Shown here piece after piece: positions 1-10,562 of a stretch of DNA of 64,000 nt. Position 1 is the first letter of the stretch. Each line of letters opens with the position of its first letter. Where the stretch lies: NCBI GenBank assembly GCA_937873395.1, contig CALMYH010000106.1, forward strand, positions 18,133 to 82,132, written 5' to 3'. This stretch comes from an uncultured Burkholderiales bacterium (GTDB lineage: Bacteria; Pseudomonadota; Gammaproteobacteria; Burkholderiales; Burkholderiaceae_C). The notes beneath the pieces were generated by a model, which saw nothing but the letters and a program-made list of their open reading frames with translations, ran no database searches and was not told where the DNA came from. Both the position numbers and the translations under genes were made by a program.

Positions 1-74
1 GCATCCACAACGACGAGGTGCATGCCCTGTCGATGAAGACCTACACGCCGGCCGAGTGGGCCCGGCAGAACTGA
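1..74 (+). CDS. BolA-family protein, IbaG-like (3' end only)
   Basis: Only the last 23 codons lie in the window, in the frame beginning at base 3 and ending with TGA at 72-74. The residues include [17 protein letters not shown], which closely resembles the C terminus of the IbaG/YrbA branch of BolA proteins (E. coli IbaG has [15 protein letters not shown]). BolA proteins work with monothiol glutaredoxins in iron-sulfur metabolism. In many proteobacteria the IbaG-type gene sits directly before murA, as here, 10 bases upstream. The family call rests on this short tail and on the neighbourhood. Confidence 0.8.
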   Translation, partial: IHNDEVHALSMKTYTPAEWARQN

Positions 75-84
75 AAGCGACACC

Positions 85-1349
<1,265 letters not shown>

Positions 1350-1353
<4 letters not shown>

Positions 1354-2003
1354 TCACGCTCGCGCTATCCAAGGGCCGCATCTTCGACGAAACCCTGCCG
1401 CTGCTGGCGGCGGCCGGCATCGAGGTGCTCGAAGACCCGGAAACCTCCCGCAAGCTCATCTTGCCCACCAACCGCCCCGACGTGCGTGTGGTGCTGGTGC
1501 GGGCTTCCGATGTGCCAACCTATGTCGAATACGGCGGCGCCGACCTGGGTGTGACCGGCAAGGACACGCTGATCGAGCACGGCGGCCAGGGCCTGTACCA
1601 GCCGCTGGACCTGCAGATCGCCAGGTGCCGCATGAGTGTGGCGGTGCCGGCCGACTTCGACTACGCTTCAGCGGTCAGACAGGGTTCCCGCCTGAAGGTC
1701 GCCACCAAGTACACCGCCATCGCGCGTGACTTCTTTGCCGGCAAGGGCGTGCACGTGGATCTGATCAAGCTCTATGGCAGCATGGAACTGGCGCCGCTGA
1801 CCGGACTGGCCGACGCCATCGTCGACCTGGTGTCCACCGGCAAGACGCTCAAGGCCAACAAGCTGGTCGAGGTCGAGCAGATCATGGACATCAGTTCGCG
1901 CCTGGTGGTCAACCAGGCGGCCCTCAAACTCAAGCAGGCCGCCATCCGTCCCATCCTCGACGCCTTCAAACAAGCCATCCAGAAAGGCCCAACATCGCCA
2001 TGA
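1350..2003 (+). CDS. hisG: ATP phosphoribosyltransferase, short form HisG
   Basis: HisG catalyses the first step of histidine biosynthesis, joining ATP and PRPP to give phosphoribosyl-ATP. At 217 residues it is the short form, which lacks the C-terminal regulatory domain of the E. coli type and in known cases needs the HisRS-like partner HisZ. It starts [19 protein letters not shown] and carries the substrate-binding stretch [19 protein letters not shown]. The ATG overlaps the murA stop and the stop overlaps hisD, both by 4 bases, which suggests translational coupling. No hisZ is present in this window. Confidence 0.96.
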
Positions 2004-3343
2004 GCCTGACCGCCACGCCCCTTCGCCTGTCCACCGCTGCCGACGATTTTGAAGCGCAGTTTGCCCGGCGCATGCACTGGTCGGCGGACACGGACCATGC
2101 GATCGAGAAGCGTGTGGCGGACATCCTGGCGGACGTTCGGGAGCGGGGGGATGCGGCGGTGCTGGACTACACGGCCCGCTTCGATGGCCTGAATGCAGAC
2201 CGTGTTTCGGCCCTGGAGCTGACCCAGGCTGAGCTCAAGGCGGCTTTCGACGGCCTGCCCACCGCGCAGCGCCAAGCGCTGGAAGCCGCAGCGGCCCGCG
2301 TGCGACGGTACCACGAGGCGCAGAAGAAGGCCTCCGGCGAAAGCTGGTCCTACCACGACGAGGATGGCAGCTTGCTGGGCCAGAAGGTCACGCCGCTGGA
2401 CCGGGTGGGCATCTACGTGCCCGGCGGCAAGGCCGCTTATCCCAGCAGTGTGCTGATGAACGCCATTCCCGCCCATGTGGCCGGGGTGGACGAGATCATC
2501 ATGGTCGTCCCCACGCCCCAGGGCGAAAAGAACCCGCTGGTGCTGGCCGCCGCCTATGTGGCCGGCGTCACGCGCGCCTTCACCATCGGGGGCGCCCAGG
2601 CCGTGGCCGCGCTGGCCTACGGCACCGCCACCGTGCCCAAGGTGGACAAGATCACCGGGCCCGGCAATGCCTACGTGGCCAGCGCCAAGCGCCGCGTGTT
2701 CGGCACCGTGGGCATCGACATGATCGCCGGCCCGAGCGAGATCCTGGTGCTGGCCGATGGCAGCGCGCCGGCCGAGTGGGTGGCGATGGACCTGTTTTCC
2801 CAGGCCGAGCACGACGAGCTGGCGCAGAGCATCTTGCTGTGCCCCGACGCGGCCTACCTCGACGCCGTGCAGCGAGAGATAGACCGGCTGCTGCCCACCA
2901 TGCCGCGCGCGGCCATCATCGCCAGGAGCCTGAACGACCGCGGCGCGCTCATCCTGACGCGCGACATGGAAGAGGCCTGCGCCATCAGCAATCGCATCGC
3001 GCCCGAGCACCTGGAGGTCTCCAGCAGCGACCCGCACCGTTGGGAGCCGCTGCTCAGGCACGCCGGTGCCATCTTCCTGGGCGCTTACACCAGCGAAAGC
3101 CTGGGCGACTACTGCGCCGGCCCCAACCACGTGCTGCCCACCAGCGGCACCGCGCGATTCAGCTCGCCGTTGGGCGTGTACGACTTTCAGAAGCGCAGCA
3201 GCCTGATCGAGGTCAGCCAGGCCGGCGCCCAGCCGCTCGGCGCCATCGCCGCCGAGCTGGCCTACGGCGAAGGCCTGCAGGCCCATGCCCGTGCCGCCGA
3301 ACTGCGCCTGATCGACGTGCCGCCCATGAGGGCTCCGAAATGA
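2000..3343 (+). CDS. hisD: Histidinol dehydrogenase
   Basis: HisD performs the last two oxidations, from L-histidinol to L-histidine, using NAD+ and a zinc ion. The 447-residue length is normal. Family signatures include the glycine-rich TKITGPGN-type loop ([15 protein letters not shown]), [15 protein letters not shown], the zinc and catalytic region [20 protein letters not shown] and [19 protein letters not shown]. It is linked to hisG and hisC by 4-base overlaps. Nothing unusual is seen. Confidence 0.97.
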   Translation: MSLTATPLRLSTAADDFEAQFARRMHWSADTDHAIEKRVADILADVRERGDAAVLDYTARFDGLNADRVSALELTQAELKAAFDGLPTAQRQALEAAAARVRRYHEAQKKASGESWSYHDEDGSLLGQKVTPLDRVGIYVPGGKAAYPSSVLMNAIPAHVAGVDEIIMVVPTPQGEKNPLVLAAAYVAGVTRAFTIGGAQAVAALAYGTATVPKVDKITGPGNAYVASAKRRVFGTVGIDMIAGPSEILVLADGSAPAEWVAMDLFSQAEHDELAQSILLCPDAAYLDAVQREIDRLLPTMPRAAIIARSLNDRGALILTRDMEEACAISNRIAPEHLEVSSSDPHRWEPLLRHAGAIFLGAYTSESLGDYCAGPNHVLPTSGTARFSSPLGVYDFQKRSSLIEVSQAGAQPLGAIAAELAYGEGLQAHARAAELRLIDVPPMRAPK

Positions 3344-4440
3344 ACCCGATGAGCACACCGAACCCGCTGCAGAACATCCGGCAGGACATCCAGTCCATGC
3401 ACGCCTACGCCATCCAGGATTCGACCGGCATGGTCAAACTGGACGCCATGGAGAGCCCCTTTGCCCTGCCGCCCGAGCTGCAGAAGGCCCTGGGTGAACG
3501 GCTCGGCGCTGTCGCCATCAACCGCTACCCCGGCGCGCGCATCGAAGATCTCAAACAGGCCCTTTCCCGCTATGTCGATCTGCCCGAAGCCTGCGCCCTG
3601 ATGTTGGGCAATGGCTCGGACGAGCTGATTTCCCTGCTGGCCATGGGCTGCGACATGCCCGGTGCCAGCATCCTCGCGCCGTTGCCGGGCTTCGTGATGT
3701 ACGCCATGAGCGCCCAGTTGCAGGGACTGGCCTTCCATGGCGTTCCGCTCACGGCCGATTTCGAACTGGACGAAGTCGCCATGTGCGTCGCGATGCGCGA
3801 TCACAAGCCCGCCATCACCTATCTCGCCTACCCGAACAACCCCACGGCCAACCTGTGGGACGCGGCCGTGATCCGCCGCCTGATCGCCGAGGCCGCCAGC
3901 TTCGGTGGCCTGGTGGTGATGGACGAGGCCTACCAGCCCTTCTCCAGCCACAGCTGGCTGGACGAAATCCGCGCCAACCCGGCGGCCAATGCCAACGTGC
4001 TGCTGATGCGGACGCTGTCCAAGTTTGGCCTGGCCGGTGTGCGCCTGGGTTACATGCTGGGTCCCCAGGCGCTGGTACACGAGATCGACAAGCTGCGCCC
4101 GCCCTACAACGTGAGCGTGCTCAACGCCGAGTGTGCGCTTTTCGCGCTGGAACACGCCGACGTGTTCGCCCGGCAGGCCGCGACGATTCGTGCCGAACGC
4201 GAGCGCCTGATCGCGGCACTGGCGGTCATGCCGGGCGTGAAGCCCTTCCCCAGCCAGGCCAATATGGTCCTGGTGCGGGTGCCCGATGCGCAGCAGGTCT
4301 TCGAAGGATTGAAGGCGCGCGGCGTGCTGGTCAAGAATGTTTCTAAAATGCACCCATTGCTGGCCCATTGCCTGCGCCTCACCGTCGGCACTTCCGACGA
4401 AAACACGCAGATGATCGCCGCCCTGCAGTCCAGCCTATGA
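3340..4440 (+). CDS. hisC: Histidinol-phosphate aminotransferase
   Basis: HisC is a PLP-dependent class I/II aminotransferase that converts imidazole-acetol phosphate and glutamate to histidinol phosphate. I start it at the ATG at 3340, which overlaps the hisD stop. The frame is open further upstream, but that part only shadows hisD. The 366-residue protein carries [21 protein letters not shown] and the PLP-lysine motif [19 protein letters not shown]. It ends by overlapping hisB in an ATGA. The length and motifs fit HisC well, and the operon position excludes most other aminotransferases. Confidence 0.96.
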   Translation: MNPMSTPNPLQNIRQDIQSMHAYAIQDSTGMVKLDAMESPFALPPELQKALGERLGAVAINRYPGARIEDLKQALSRYVDLPEACALMLGNGSDELISLLAMGCDMPGASILAPLPGFVMYAMSAQLQGLAFHGVPLTADFELDEVAMCVAMRDHKPAITYLAYPNNPTANLWDAAVIRRLIAEAASFGGLVVMDEAYQPFSSHSWLDEIRANPAANANVLLMRTLSKFGLAGVRLGYMLGPQALVHEIDKLRPPYNVSVLNAECALFALEHADVFARQAATIRAERERLIAALAVMPGVKPFPSQANMVLVRVPDAQQVFEGLKARGVLVKNVSKMHPLLAHCLRLTVGTSDENTQMIAALQSSL

Positions 4441-5048
4441 CCACCCTCTCCATCGCCTCGGCCCGCGTGGCCGACGTCCAGCGCAACACGTCCGAGACGC
4501 AGATCCGCGTGCACGTCAACCTCGACGGCACGGGCAAGGCCCAGTTGTCCACCGGCATCGGTTTTTTCGACCACATGCTCGACCAGATCGCCCGCCATGG
4601 GCTGATCGACCTGGAAATCGAGGCCAAGGGCGACCTGCACATCGACGGTCACCACACGGTGGAAGACGTGGGCATCACCCTGGGGCAGGCCTTTGCCAAA
4701 GCCGTGGGCGACAAAAAAGGGATCCGTCGCTACGGTCATGCCTACGTGCCGCTGGACGAGGCGCTCTCGCGCGTGGTGATCGACTTTTCCGGTCGCCCCG
4801 GCCTGCACATGCGCGTGCCCTTCAAGGCCGGCATGGTCGGGGCCTTCGACACCCAGCTCGCCTTCGAGTTCTTCCAGGGCTTTGTCAATCACGCGGGCGT
4901 GACCCTGCACATCGACAACCTGCACGGCGAGAATGCCCACCATCAGGCCGAGACCGTATTCAAGGCCTTTGCCCGTGCCCTGCGCATGGCCCTGGAGCGC
5001 GACGAGCGCCTGGGCGACGTGATTCCCTCGACCAAGGGTTCTCTCTGA
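4437..5048 (+). CDS. hisB: Imidazoleglycerol-phosphate dehydratase (monofunctional)
   Basis: HisB removes water from imidazoleglycerol phosphate. This is the single-domain form of 203 residues, without the histidinol-phosphate phosphatase domain fused in E. coli. The manganese-binding histidine clusters are visible: [26 protein letters not shown] and the C-terminal [18 protein letters not shown] start at the ATG at 4437 that overlaps the hisC stop. An earlier in-frame start at 4368 would add 23 arginine-rich residues read from hisC sequence and is unlikely. Confidence 0.96.
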   Translation: MTTLSIASARVADVQRNTSETQIRVHVNLDGTGKAQLSTGIGFFDHMLDQIARHGLIDLEIEAKGDLHIDGHHTVEDVGITLGQAFAKAVGDKKGIRRYGHAYVPLDEALSRVVIDFSGRPGLHMRVPFKAGMVGAFDTQLAFEFFQGFVNHAGVTLHIDNLHGENAHHQAETVFKAFARALRMALERDERLGDVIPSTKGSL

Positions 5049-5064
5049 GACTTCGGACAGCCCG

Positions 5065-5727
5065 ATGAAACGCAAGACAGTGGCCGTGGTCGACTACGGC
5101 AGCGGCAACCTGCGCTCCGTGTCGCAGGCGGTGATGCATGTGGCGGCCGGATCCGGTCTGGAGGTGGTGGTCACATCGCGTGCCCAGGACGTGTTCGATG
5201 CCGAACGCGTCGTCCTGCCAGGCCAGGGCCACATGGCCGACTGCATGCGCGAGCTGGCCCAGTCGGGGCTGCAGGCTGCCGTGCTCGATGCCGCCGCGCA
5301 CAAGCCCCTGTTCGGGGTGTGTGTGGGCATGCAGATGCAGCTGGACCGCAGCGAGGAGGGTCCGACCGAGGGCCTGGGCCTGATTCCGGGCGACGTCGTC
5401 CGGTTCCAGCTCGATGGGCGCACCCAGCCCGATGGCAGCCGCTACAAGGTGCCCCAGATGGGCTGGAACCGTGTGCATCACGAACTGGGCCGGGGCCCAT
5501 CGCACGCCCTGTGGGCCGGCATTCCCGATGGGGCCTGGTTCTACTTCGTCCACAGCTACTACGCCCGCCCGGCCCAGCAGGCCCACTGTGCCGGCGAAAC
5601 CGACTACGGCGGGCGCTTTGCAGCGGCCATTGCACGCGATAACATTTTCGCCACCCAGTTTCACCCCGAAAAGAGCGCTGACCAGGGTCTGGCGCTTTAC
5701 CGCAACTTCCTCACCTGGAACCCCTGA
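5065..5727 (+). CDS. hisH: Imidazole glycerol phosphate synthase, glutaminase subunit HisH
   Basis: HisH is a class I glutamine amidotransferase that supplies ammonia to HisF. The nucleophile is Cys86 in [10 protein letters not shown], and the catalytic His200-Glu202 pair is in TQFHPEKS. The 220-residue length is normal. It begins 16 bases after hisB and lies two genes before its partner hisF, with hisA between them. The order hisB-hisH-hisA-hisF is the common proteobacterial one. Confidence 0.96.
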   Translation: MKRKTVAVVDYGSGNLRSVSQAVMHVAAGSGLEVVVTSRAQDVFDAERVVLPGQGHMADCMRELAQSGLQAAVLDAAAHKPLFGVCVGMQMQLDRSEEGPTEGLGLIPGDVVRFQLDGRTQPDGSRYKVPQMGWNRVHHELGRGPSHALWAGIPDGAWFYFVHSYYARPAQQAHCAGETDYGGRFAAAIARDNIFATQFHPEKSADQGLALYRNFLTWNP

Positions 5728-5748
5728 AGCCTCCGGCGCTCGACCACC

Positions 5749-6489
5749 ATGCTGCTGATTCCCGCCATTGATCTCAAAGACGGCCAGTGTGTTCGCCTCA
5801 AGCAAGGCGACATGGACCAATCGACCGTGTTCGGCGAAGACCCGGCGGCCATGGCCCGCAACTGGGTGGACAAGGGCGCCCGGCGCCTGCACCTGGTCGA
5901 CCTGAACGGCGCCTTTGCCGGCAAGCCCAAGAACGAGGTGGCCATCAAGTCCATCCTCAAGGAAGTCGGCAGCGAGATCGATGTGCAGCTCGGTGGCGGC
6001 ATCCGCGACCTGGACACCATCGAGCGCTACCTCGACGCCGGGCTGCGCTATGTGATCATCGGCACTGCGGCGGTCAAGAACCCCGGCTTTCTGCAGGATG
6101 CCTGCACCGCCTTCGGTGGGCACATCATCGTCGGACTGGACGCCAAGGACGGCAAGGTGGCCACCGACGGCTGGAGCAAACTCACCGGCCACGAGGTGGT
6201 CGACCTGGGCAAGAAGTTCGAGGACTACGGTGTCGAGTCCATCATCTACACCGACATCGGGCGCGATGGCATGCTCAGCGGCATCAACATCGAGGCCACG
6301 GTGAAACTGGCGCAGGCGCTGACCATACCCGTCATTGCATCAGGTGGGCTGTCGAACATGGACGACATCCGCAATCTGTGCGCGGTGGAGGAAGAGGGCG
6401 TCGAAGGCGTGATCTGCGGCCGCTCCATCTACAGCGGTGATCTGGATTTCGAGGCTGCACAGAAGCTGGCCGATGAACTCAATGGCTGA
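5749..6489 (+). CDS. hisA: Phosphoribosyl-formimino-AICAR-phosphate isomerase HisA
   Basis: HisA is a (beta/alpha)8-barrel isomerase that opens the ribose ring of ProFAR. The N-terminal catalytic Asp8 is in [16 protein letters not shown], the second-half Asp is in [17 protein letters not shown], and phosphate-binding loops are seen in QLGGGIRDL and VIASGGLSN. The 246-residue length is normal. Its stop at 6487-6489 is followed, 3 bases later, by the start of a 39-codon frame inside the structured hisA-hisF spacer. Confidence 0.96.
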   Translation: MLLIPAIDLKDGQCVRLKQGDMDQSTVFGEDPAAMARNWVDKGARRLHLVDLNGAFAGKPKNEVAIKSILKEVGSEIDVQLGGGIRDLDTIERYLDAGLRYVIIGTAAVKNPGFLQDACTAFGGHIIVGLDAKDGKVATDGWSKLTGHEVVDLGKKFEDYGVESIIYTDIGRDGMLSGINIEATVKLAQALTIPVIASGGLSNMDDIRNLCAVEEEGVEGVICGRSIYSGDLDFEAAQKLADELNG

Positions 6490-6492
6490 GAA

Positions 6493-6612
6493 ATGAACAG
6501 CCCCCACGCTCATCACGTCGTGACGTTGCTGCCCCAAGAACTGGGAGGAACCGGTTCCGTCTCCGGTTCCGGGGCGCAGCCTTGCTTGGGGTGGCCTTGC
6601 GCCGCGGCCTGA
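6493..6612 (+). CDS. Possible 39-residue peptide between hisA and hisF
   Basis: An ATG 3 bases after the hisA stop opens a 39-codon frame whose TGA ends 1 base before the hisF ATG. The peptide begins [19 protein letters not shown], with three histidines in the first eight residues, and ends in a Gly/Ser and Cys/Ala-rich tail. No good ribosome-binding site is seen beyond a weak GAG, so translation would depend on coupling from hisA. I do not recognise a family. It may be a coupling or leader peptide, or a chance frame across the hairpin region at 6528-6595. Confidence 0.3.
   Translation: MNSPHAHHVVTLLPQELGGTGSVSGSGAQPCLGWPCAAA
6528..6595 (+). promoter_or_regulatory. Nested hairpin element between hisA and hisF
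   Basis: An outer 11-bp stem pairs 6528-6538 (GCTGCCCCAAG) with 6585-6595 (CTTGGGGTGGC), with two G-U pairs. It encloses an 8-bp perfect stem, 6547-6554 (GGAACCGG) with 6563-6570 (CCGGTTCC). The 12-base palindrome at 6547-6558 can also fold on itself, so two inner pairings compete. The element ends 18 bases before the hisF ATG, which has no visible Shine-Dalgarno sequence. It could control hisF translation, mark mRNA processing, or be a dispersed intergenic repeat. The structure is seen in the sequence; the role is inferred. Confidence 0.55.
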
Positions 6613-6613
6613 T

Positions 6614-7393
6614 ATGCTGGCCAAACGCATCATCCCCTGCCTGGACGTGACCGGTGGTCGCGTGGTCAAGGGCGTCAATTTTGTCGAACTGCGCGACGCC
6701 GGAGATCCGGTGGAAATCGCTGCCCGCTACAACGAGCAGGGCGCCGATGAACTGACCTTTCTGGACATCACCGCGACCAGTGATGGCCGCGACCTGATCC
6801 TGCACATCATCGAGGACGTGGCCTCGCAGGTCTTCATTCCGCTGACCGTCGGTGGAGGCGTGCGCACCGTGGAAGACGTGCGACGCCTGCTCAACGCCGG
6901 CGCCGACAAGACCAGCTTCAACTCGGCGGCCATCGCCAATCCGCAGGTCATTCGGGATGCGTCGGACAAATACGGTGCCCAGTGCATCGTGGTGGCCATC
7001 GACGCCAAACGCCGCCAGGGCGACGACCTGGCCGTGCGTGGCGAAGGCTGGGACGTCTACAGCCATGGCGGGCGAAAGAACACCGGTCTGGATGCCGTGG
7101 CCTGGGCCCGGCAGATGGCCGAATACGGCGCTGGCGAGATCCTGCTGACGAGCATGGACCGTGACGGCACCAAGAGCGGTTTCGATCTGGCGCTCACGCG
7201 CGCCGTGGCCGATGCCGTCAGCGTGCCGGTCATCGCCTCCGGTGGCGTGGGCAACCTCGACCACCTGGCCGACGGCGTGCAGCAGGGAGGAGCCGACGCC
7301 GTGCTGGCCGCCAGCATCTTCCACTACGGCGAGTTCACGGTGGCCCAGGCCAAGCAGCGCATGGCCGAGCGGGGCATTCCGGTCAGGCTGTGA
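6614..7393 (+). CDS. hisF: Imidazole glycerol phosphate synthase, cyclase subunit HisF
   Basis: HisF uses ammonia from HisH to close the imidazole ring, giving IGP and AICAR. It is a (beta/alpha)8 barrel of 259 residues, the usual length. It opens [20 protein letters not shown], with catalytic Asp11, followed by [22 protein letters not shown] and [11 protein letters not shown]. The start follows a structured spacer and has no purine-rich ribosome-binding site. This is unlike the overlapping starts of the other his genes. The gene is followed by a convergent LapA-like gene. Confidence 0.96.
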   Translation: MLAKRIIPCLDVTGGRVVKGVNFVELRDAGDPVEIAARYNEQGADELTFLDITATSDGRDLILHIIEDVASQVFIPLTVGGGVRTVEDVRRLLNAGADKTSFNSAAIANPQVIRDASDKYGAQCIVVAIDAKRRQGDDLAVRGEGWDVYSHGGRKNTGLDAVAWARQMAEYGAGEILLTSMDRDGTKSGFDLALTRAVADAVSVPVIASGGVGNLDHLADGVQQGGADAVLAASIFHYGEFTVAQAKQRMAERGIPVRL

Positions 7394-7436
7394 CTCGGTT
7401 GCCGGGGGCTGGCGGTTCTTGCCGCCGGTGGCTGGC

Positions 7437-7934
7437 TCAGTCCGACGGCCCTCGGGGCAATCGCTCCTGGCGTTCGAGCCGGTCTTCCATTTCGCCCAGG
7501 CTGGCACTCAGGCTGTTGCCTGTCTGTTCGAACAGGCGCGCCAGTTGTCCTTGCGAATGTTCGATCTGCAGTTTCAGTGTGTCCGTGCGTGCCTGCTGTC
7601 GCTCCTCGATCTGCCCCAACTCGGCGCGCAGGTAGTCCCTGAGTTCCGTGTAGCGCGAGGTTTCCGCCTTTTCGGCCAGTTCGCGCTGTTCGGTGGCTTC
7701 CCGACTGATGCGGCGCACCTCCATCAGGTGCGCCGTCTGATTGAACACCATCAGGAACAGGAACAGCACCAGCAGCAGACCGAGCATGCCCAGCAACACC
7801 AGTCCCAGGGGGGCCTGAACCTGGGCAAACACAAAGTTGAGCGGTGTGGGGCGGAACACCTCATCCAGATTCAGTGCCACGAAGCCAGCCACCAGCAGCA
7901 CGGCGACGATGAGAATCAGGGTGCGAATGCGCAT
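7437..7934 (-). CDS. LapA-type (DUF1049-like) membrane protein with coiled coil
   Basis: This 165-residue protein has two transmembrane segments (about residues 5-24 and 42-66, the second very leucine-rich). They are followed by a charged, probably coiled-coil cytoplasmic tail rich in Glu, Arg and Gln. This resembles the LapA/YciS family, whose E. coli members LapA-LapB take part in controlling LPS synthesis, but I do not see a LapB partner. A clear AAGGAG lies before the ATG on the minus strand. The gene is inverted between hisF and hisI and so interrupts an otherwise collinear histidine cluster. The family assignment is moderate and the function is unknown. Confidence 0.6.
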   Translation of the reverse strand: MRIRTLILIVAVLLVAGFVALNLDEVFRPTPLNFVFAQVQAPLGLVLLGMLGLLLVLFLFLMVFNQTAHLMEVRRISREATEQRELAEKAETSRYTELRDYLRAELGQIEERQQARTDTLKLQIEHSQGQLARLFEQTGNSLSASLGEMEDRLERQERLPRGPSD

Positions 7935-8064
7935 GCGAACTCCTTGACGGCAGGGGCCGGTGGGCTTTCGAAGCGCCAGCGGTTCATCGGCCCCGGGCGC
8001 TCCATCCTAACCCCATCCGACTCCCAGGGCGCCCGAGGCTCCCGATCGGTGATAGATTCGACCC

Positions 8065-8454
8065 ATGGATTGGCTTGATTCAGTGAAATGGGATGCCCAA
8101 GGTCTGGTTCCGGTGATTGCCCAGGAGGCCTCTTCGGGCGATGTCCTGATGTTCGCCTGGATGAACCGCGAGGCGCTCGCCCGCACGGCCGAAGCGGGAC
8201 GTGCGGTGTATTTCAGCCGTTCGCGCGGGCGGCTGTGGCACAAGGGCGAGGAGTCTGGCCATGTGCAGACCGTGCACGAGATACGGCTCGACTGTGACAA
8301 CGATGTGGTCCTGCTCAAGGTCACCCAGCAGGGTCACGAGCCCGGGATTGCCTGCCATACCGGCCGTCACAGCTGTTTCTTCCAGCGGCTGGAAAATGGC
8401 CGGTGGCAGCCGGTCGAACCGGTGCTCAAGGACCCCGAATCGATTTACCGATGA
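8065..8454 (+). CDS. hisI: Phosphoribosyl-AMP cyclohydrolase HisI
   Basis: HisI hydrolyses the purine ring of phosphoribosyl-AMP, the third step of the pathway. The 129-residue stand-alone enzyme has the metal-binding residues in [13 protein letters not shown] and the cysteine/histidine cluster in [14 protein letters not shown]. Because the upstream neighbour is on the opposite strand, hisI must have its own promoter in 7935-8064; I see no strong consensus there. It overlaps hisE by 4 bases. Confidence 0.95.
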   Translation: MDWLDSVKWDAQGLVPVIAQEASSGDVLMFAWMNREALARTAEAGRAVYFSRSRGRLWHKGEESGHVQTVHEIRLDCDNDVVLLKVTQQGHEPGIACHTGRHSCFFQRLENGRWQPVEPVLKDPESIYR

Positions 8455-8828
8455 TGCCCCGAATGAACGACACCGATGCCCTGGCACGCCTGGCCGCCGT
8501 GATCGAGAGCCGCAAGCCGGCCAACGGGGGTGACCCCGAGAAGAGCTATGTGGCCCGACTGCTGCACAAGGGGCCGGACGCCTTCCTGAAGAAAATCGGG
8601 GAAGAGGCCACCGAGGTGGTGATGGCGGCCAAGGATTGCGAGCAGGGGGCCGATGTGCAGAAGCTGGTGAATGAAGTGGCCGACCTGTGGTTCCACAGCA
8701 TGATTGCCCTGGCCCACGCCGGTTGCAGCCCGGCCGACGTGGTGGCCGAGCTTGTCCGACGTGAGGGGCTGAGCGGACTGGAAGAAAAAGCCTTGCGCAA
8801 GGCGCAGGCTCGTGAGGCGGATGCCTGA
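8451..8828 (+). CDS. hisE: Phosphoribosyl-ATP pyrophosphohydrolase HisE
   Basis: HisE removes pyrophosphate from phosphoribosyl-ATP, the second step. It is the single-domain MazG-like all-alpha protein. The metal-binding motifs are seen in [18 protein letters not shown] and [16 protein letters not shown] choose the ATG at 8451, which overlaps the hisI stop (125 residues). ATGs at 8454 and 8463 are also possible and give 124 or 121 residues. Separate hisI and hisE genes are usual in betaproteobacteria, in contrast to the fused enterobacterial hisIE. Confidence 0.93.
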   Translation: MMPRMNDTDALARLAAVIESRKPANGGDPEKSYVARLLHKGPDAFLKKIGEEATEVVMAAKDCEQGADVQKLVNEVADLWFHSMIALAHAGCSPADVVAELVRREGLSGLEEKALRKAQAREADA

Positions 8829-8846
8829 TATCGAAGCAGAGTGGAC

Positions 8847-9245
8847 ATGCCGGGAAACGACGACATCATCGATGTGCAGCCCAAAGATGAGGCGCGGGCC
8901 GAATCGCTCAAGACCGTCGGCTGGATCAGCTATGCGCTGCATCTGATTGTGGCCGTGGCAGCGGTGCTGCCTGGCGCACAGCCCAGTATCGCCCTGCTGG
9001 TGGTGGCCTTGATCGTGGATCTGGTCAAGCGCAGCGACGCCGCAGGCACCTGGCAGGACAGTCACTTCGGCTGGCGCATCCGTACCGTGGTCTGGGCCGC
9101 GTTCTGGTACCTGGTGACCTGGCCGCTGTGGCTGTTGCTGCTGCTGCCGGGCATGCTGGCCTGGTTCGTCATCTCCATCTGGTTCCTCTACCGCATCGTC
9201 AAGGGCATGGTTCGCATGAACGACAACCGTCCCGTGGACGCCTGA
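8847..9245 (+). CDS. DUF4870-like small membrane protein
   Basis: This 132-residue protein has an acidic N terminus (PGNDDIIDVQPKDEARAE), then three to four hydrophobic segments spanning roughly residues 24-120. The features WQDSHFGWRIRTVVWA and a closing YRIVKGMVRMND fit the DUF4870 (Tic20-like) family. No function is established for it. It begins 18 bases after hisE and ends 8 bases before the HIT gene, so it is probably co-transcribed with both. A GTG at 8841 would add two residues. Confidence 0.75.
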   Translation: MPGNDDIIDVQPKDEARAESLKTVGWISYALHLIVAVAAVLPGAQPSIALLVVALIVDLVKRSDAAGTWQDSHFGWRIRTVVWAAFWYLVTWPLWLLLLLPGMLAWFVISIWFLYRIVKGMVRMNDNRPVDA

Positions 9246-9253
9246 ATACCGCC

Positions 9254-9610
9254 ATGCAAGACCCCAACTGCATTTTCTGCAAGATCGTCGCCGGCCAGAT
9301 TCCTTCCCGCAAGGTTTATGAAGATGACGACGTCTATGCGTTTCACGATATCCATCCATGGGCACCGGTCCATTTCCTGCTGGTGCCCCGTCTGCACATC
9401 CCTTCGCTGGCCCAGGCCGGACCGGAGCACGAGCGCCTGCTGGGCAAGATGCTGCTGCTGGCGCCCCGCCTGGCCCTGGAGCAGGGGTGCAACCCCTATC
9501 CCGAAGGGGGCTTTCGCATCGTCTGCAACACCGGCGCCGAGGGCGGCCAGGAGGTTCATCACCTGCATGTGCACGTGATGGGGGGGCCACGGCCCTGGAG
9601 CCGCGGCTGA
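9254..9610 (+). CDS. HIT-family (HinT-like) nucleotide hydrolase
   Basis: This 118-residue histidine-triad protein begins MQDPNCIFCKIVAGQIPS, with the CxxC of the HinT branch, and carries the catalytic triad HHLHVHVMGG near its C terminus. HinT enzymes hydrolyse AMP-lysine and other nucleoside phosphoramidates. The ATG at 9254 is preceded by the DUF4870 stop. Placement between hisE and tatA is common in betaproteobacteria, although no functional link is known. Confidence 0.92.
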   Translation: MQDPNCIFCKIVAGQIPSRKVYEDDDVYAFHDIHPWAPVHFLLVPRLHIPSLAQAGPEHERLLGKMLLLAPRLALEQGCNPYPEGGFRIVCNTGAEGGQEVHHLHVHVMGGPRPWSRG

Positions 9611-9724
9611 TCCGCGGCCGTACCGATGCCGAAAAAGTCAGCCCGAACTCTTGCCGGGGCGTAGAATCACACCAACAGGAGGCTGGCTGCGGGTCGGCGT
9701 CCTTCATTCATCTGGAGATATCGT

Positions 9725-9961
9725 ATGGGAACGTTTTCCATCTGGCACTGGCTGGTTGTGCTGCTGATCGTCGTCATGGTGTTCGGCACCAAGAAGCTCA
9801 AGAATCTCGGCTCGGACCTGGGGGGAGCGGTCAAGGGCTTCAAGGACGGCATGAAGGATGCCCAGGCCGACGCCGCGGCCGATGCCCCGGCTGCCAAGGT
9901 CACCCAGGAAATCAAGTCCGACCAGACCACCATCGACGTCGAGGCCAAGCAGAAGAGCTGA
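9725..9961 (+). CDS. tatA: Sec-independent (Tat) translocase subunit TatA
   Basis: TatA forms the polymeric, pore-like component of the twin-arginine translocase. The 78-residue protein has the short N-terminal transmembrane helix ([17 protein letters not shown]), then [20 protein letters not shown], the amphipathic helix, and a polar acidic tail. GGAG precedes the ATG by about 8 bases. A TAGAAT at 9662-9667 could be a -10 element, but I see no matching -35. tatB and tatC follow. Confidence 0.96.
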   Translation: MGTFSIWHWLVVLLIVVMVFGTKKLKNLGSDLGGAVKGFKDGMKDAQADAAADAPAAKVTQEIKSDQTTIDVEAKQKS

Positions 9962-10052
9962 TGCCCCGTCTGGAGCGGTTCCGTGCCGTCTGCCAGCCAT
10001 CACCATCACCCCTAGGGCGTCCGGCCGGGCGGGTGTGTACTGCGGCTAGAAC

Positions 10053-10562
10053 ATGATTGATCTGGGCATTTCCAAGCTCGCCCTCATCGGGGTGGTGGCG
10101 CTGGTCGTCATCGGACCCGAGAAGCTGCCGCGCGTGGCCCGAACCGTTGGAGCCTTGCTCGGCAAGGCGCAGCGCTACGTGGCCGATGTCAAGGCCGAGG
10201 TCAGCCGGTCGATCGAACTGGACGAGCTCAAGAAAATGAAGGAGTCGGTCGAGAGCGCGGCGCGCGACGTCGAGTCATCGGTCGGCAACGCCACGTCGGA
10301 CTTTGAAAAATCCTGGTCGGAGGTCACGGCCGGACTGGAGACCACGGGCGACACCTTCGACCACGCGCGTCATGCCGATGCCCTGAATTCGCTGGGCTCG
10401 CCGGTCTATCCCGTCTACAAGCACCCCCGCAAGAACTGGCGCATCAAGCAGAAGGCCATGCCCCAGTGGTTCAAGGCGCGAGCCGGCATCCGCACCCAGA
10501 CCCAGTCGGGTGCCGCCCGTGTGGCCCGTTTCCGTCCCCGCCCATCGAAGGCCCCGCGCTGA
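10053..10562 (+). CDS. tatB: Sec-independent (Tat) translocase subunit TatB
   Basis: TatB binds TatC to form the receptor for folded, twin-arginine substrates. The 169-residue protein begins [28 protein letters not shown], the TatB membrane helix with its GPEKLP hinge. An amphipathic, coiled-coil-prone region and a basic, proline/arginine-rich tail follow. The stop overlaps the tatC ATG by one base (TGATG). The 91-base gap after tatA holds nothing recognisable. Confidence 0.95.
   Translation: MIDLGISKLALIGVVALVVIGPEKLPRVARTVGALLGKAQRYVADVKAEVSRSIELDELKKMKESVESAARDVESSVGNATSDFEKSWSEVTAGLETTGDTFDHARHADALNSLGSPVYPVYKHPRKNWRIKQKAMPQWFKARAGIRTQTQSGAARVARFRPRPSKAPR

Noticed and set aside
2776-3339. 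An upstream extension of the hisC frame through hisD
   Set aside because: The extension is an Arg/Ala/Pro-rich shadow of hisD; the ATG at 3340 gives the proper aminotransferase N terminus.
8841-8846. GTG at 8841 as the start of the DUF4870 protein
   Set aside because: The ATG at 8847 is two codons later and is the more usual start; the difference does not affect the protein.
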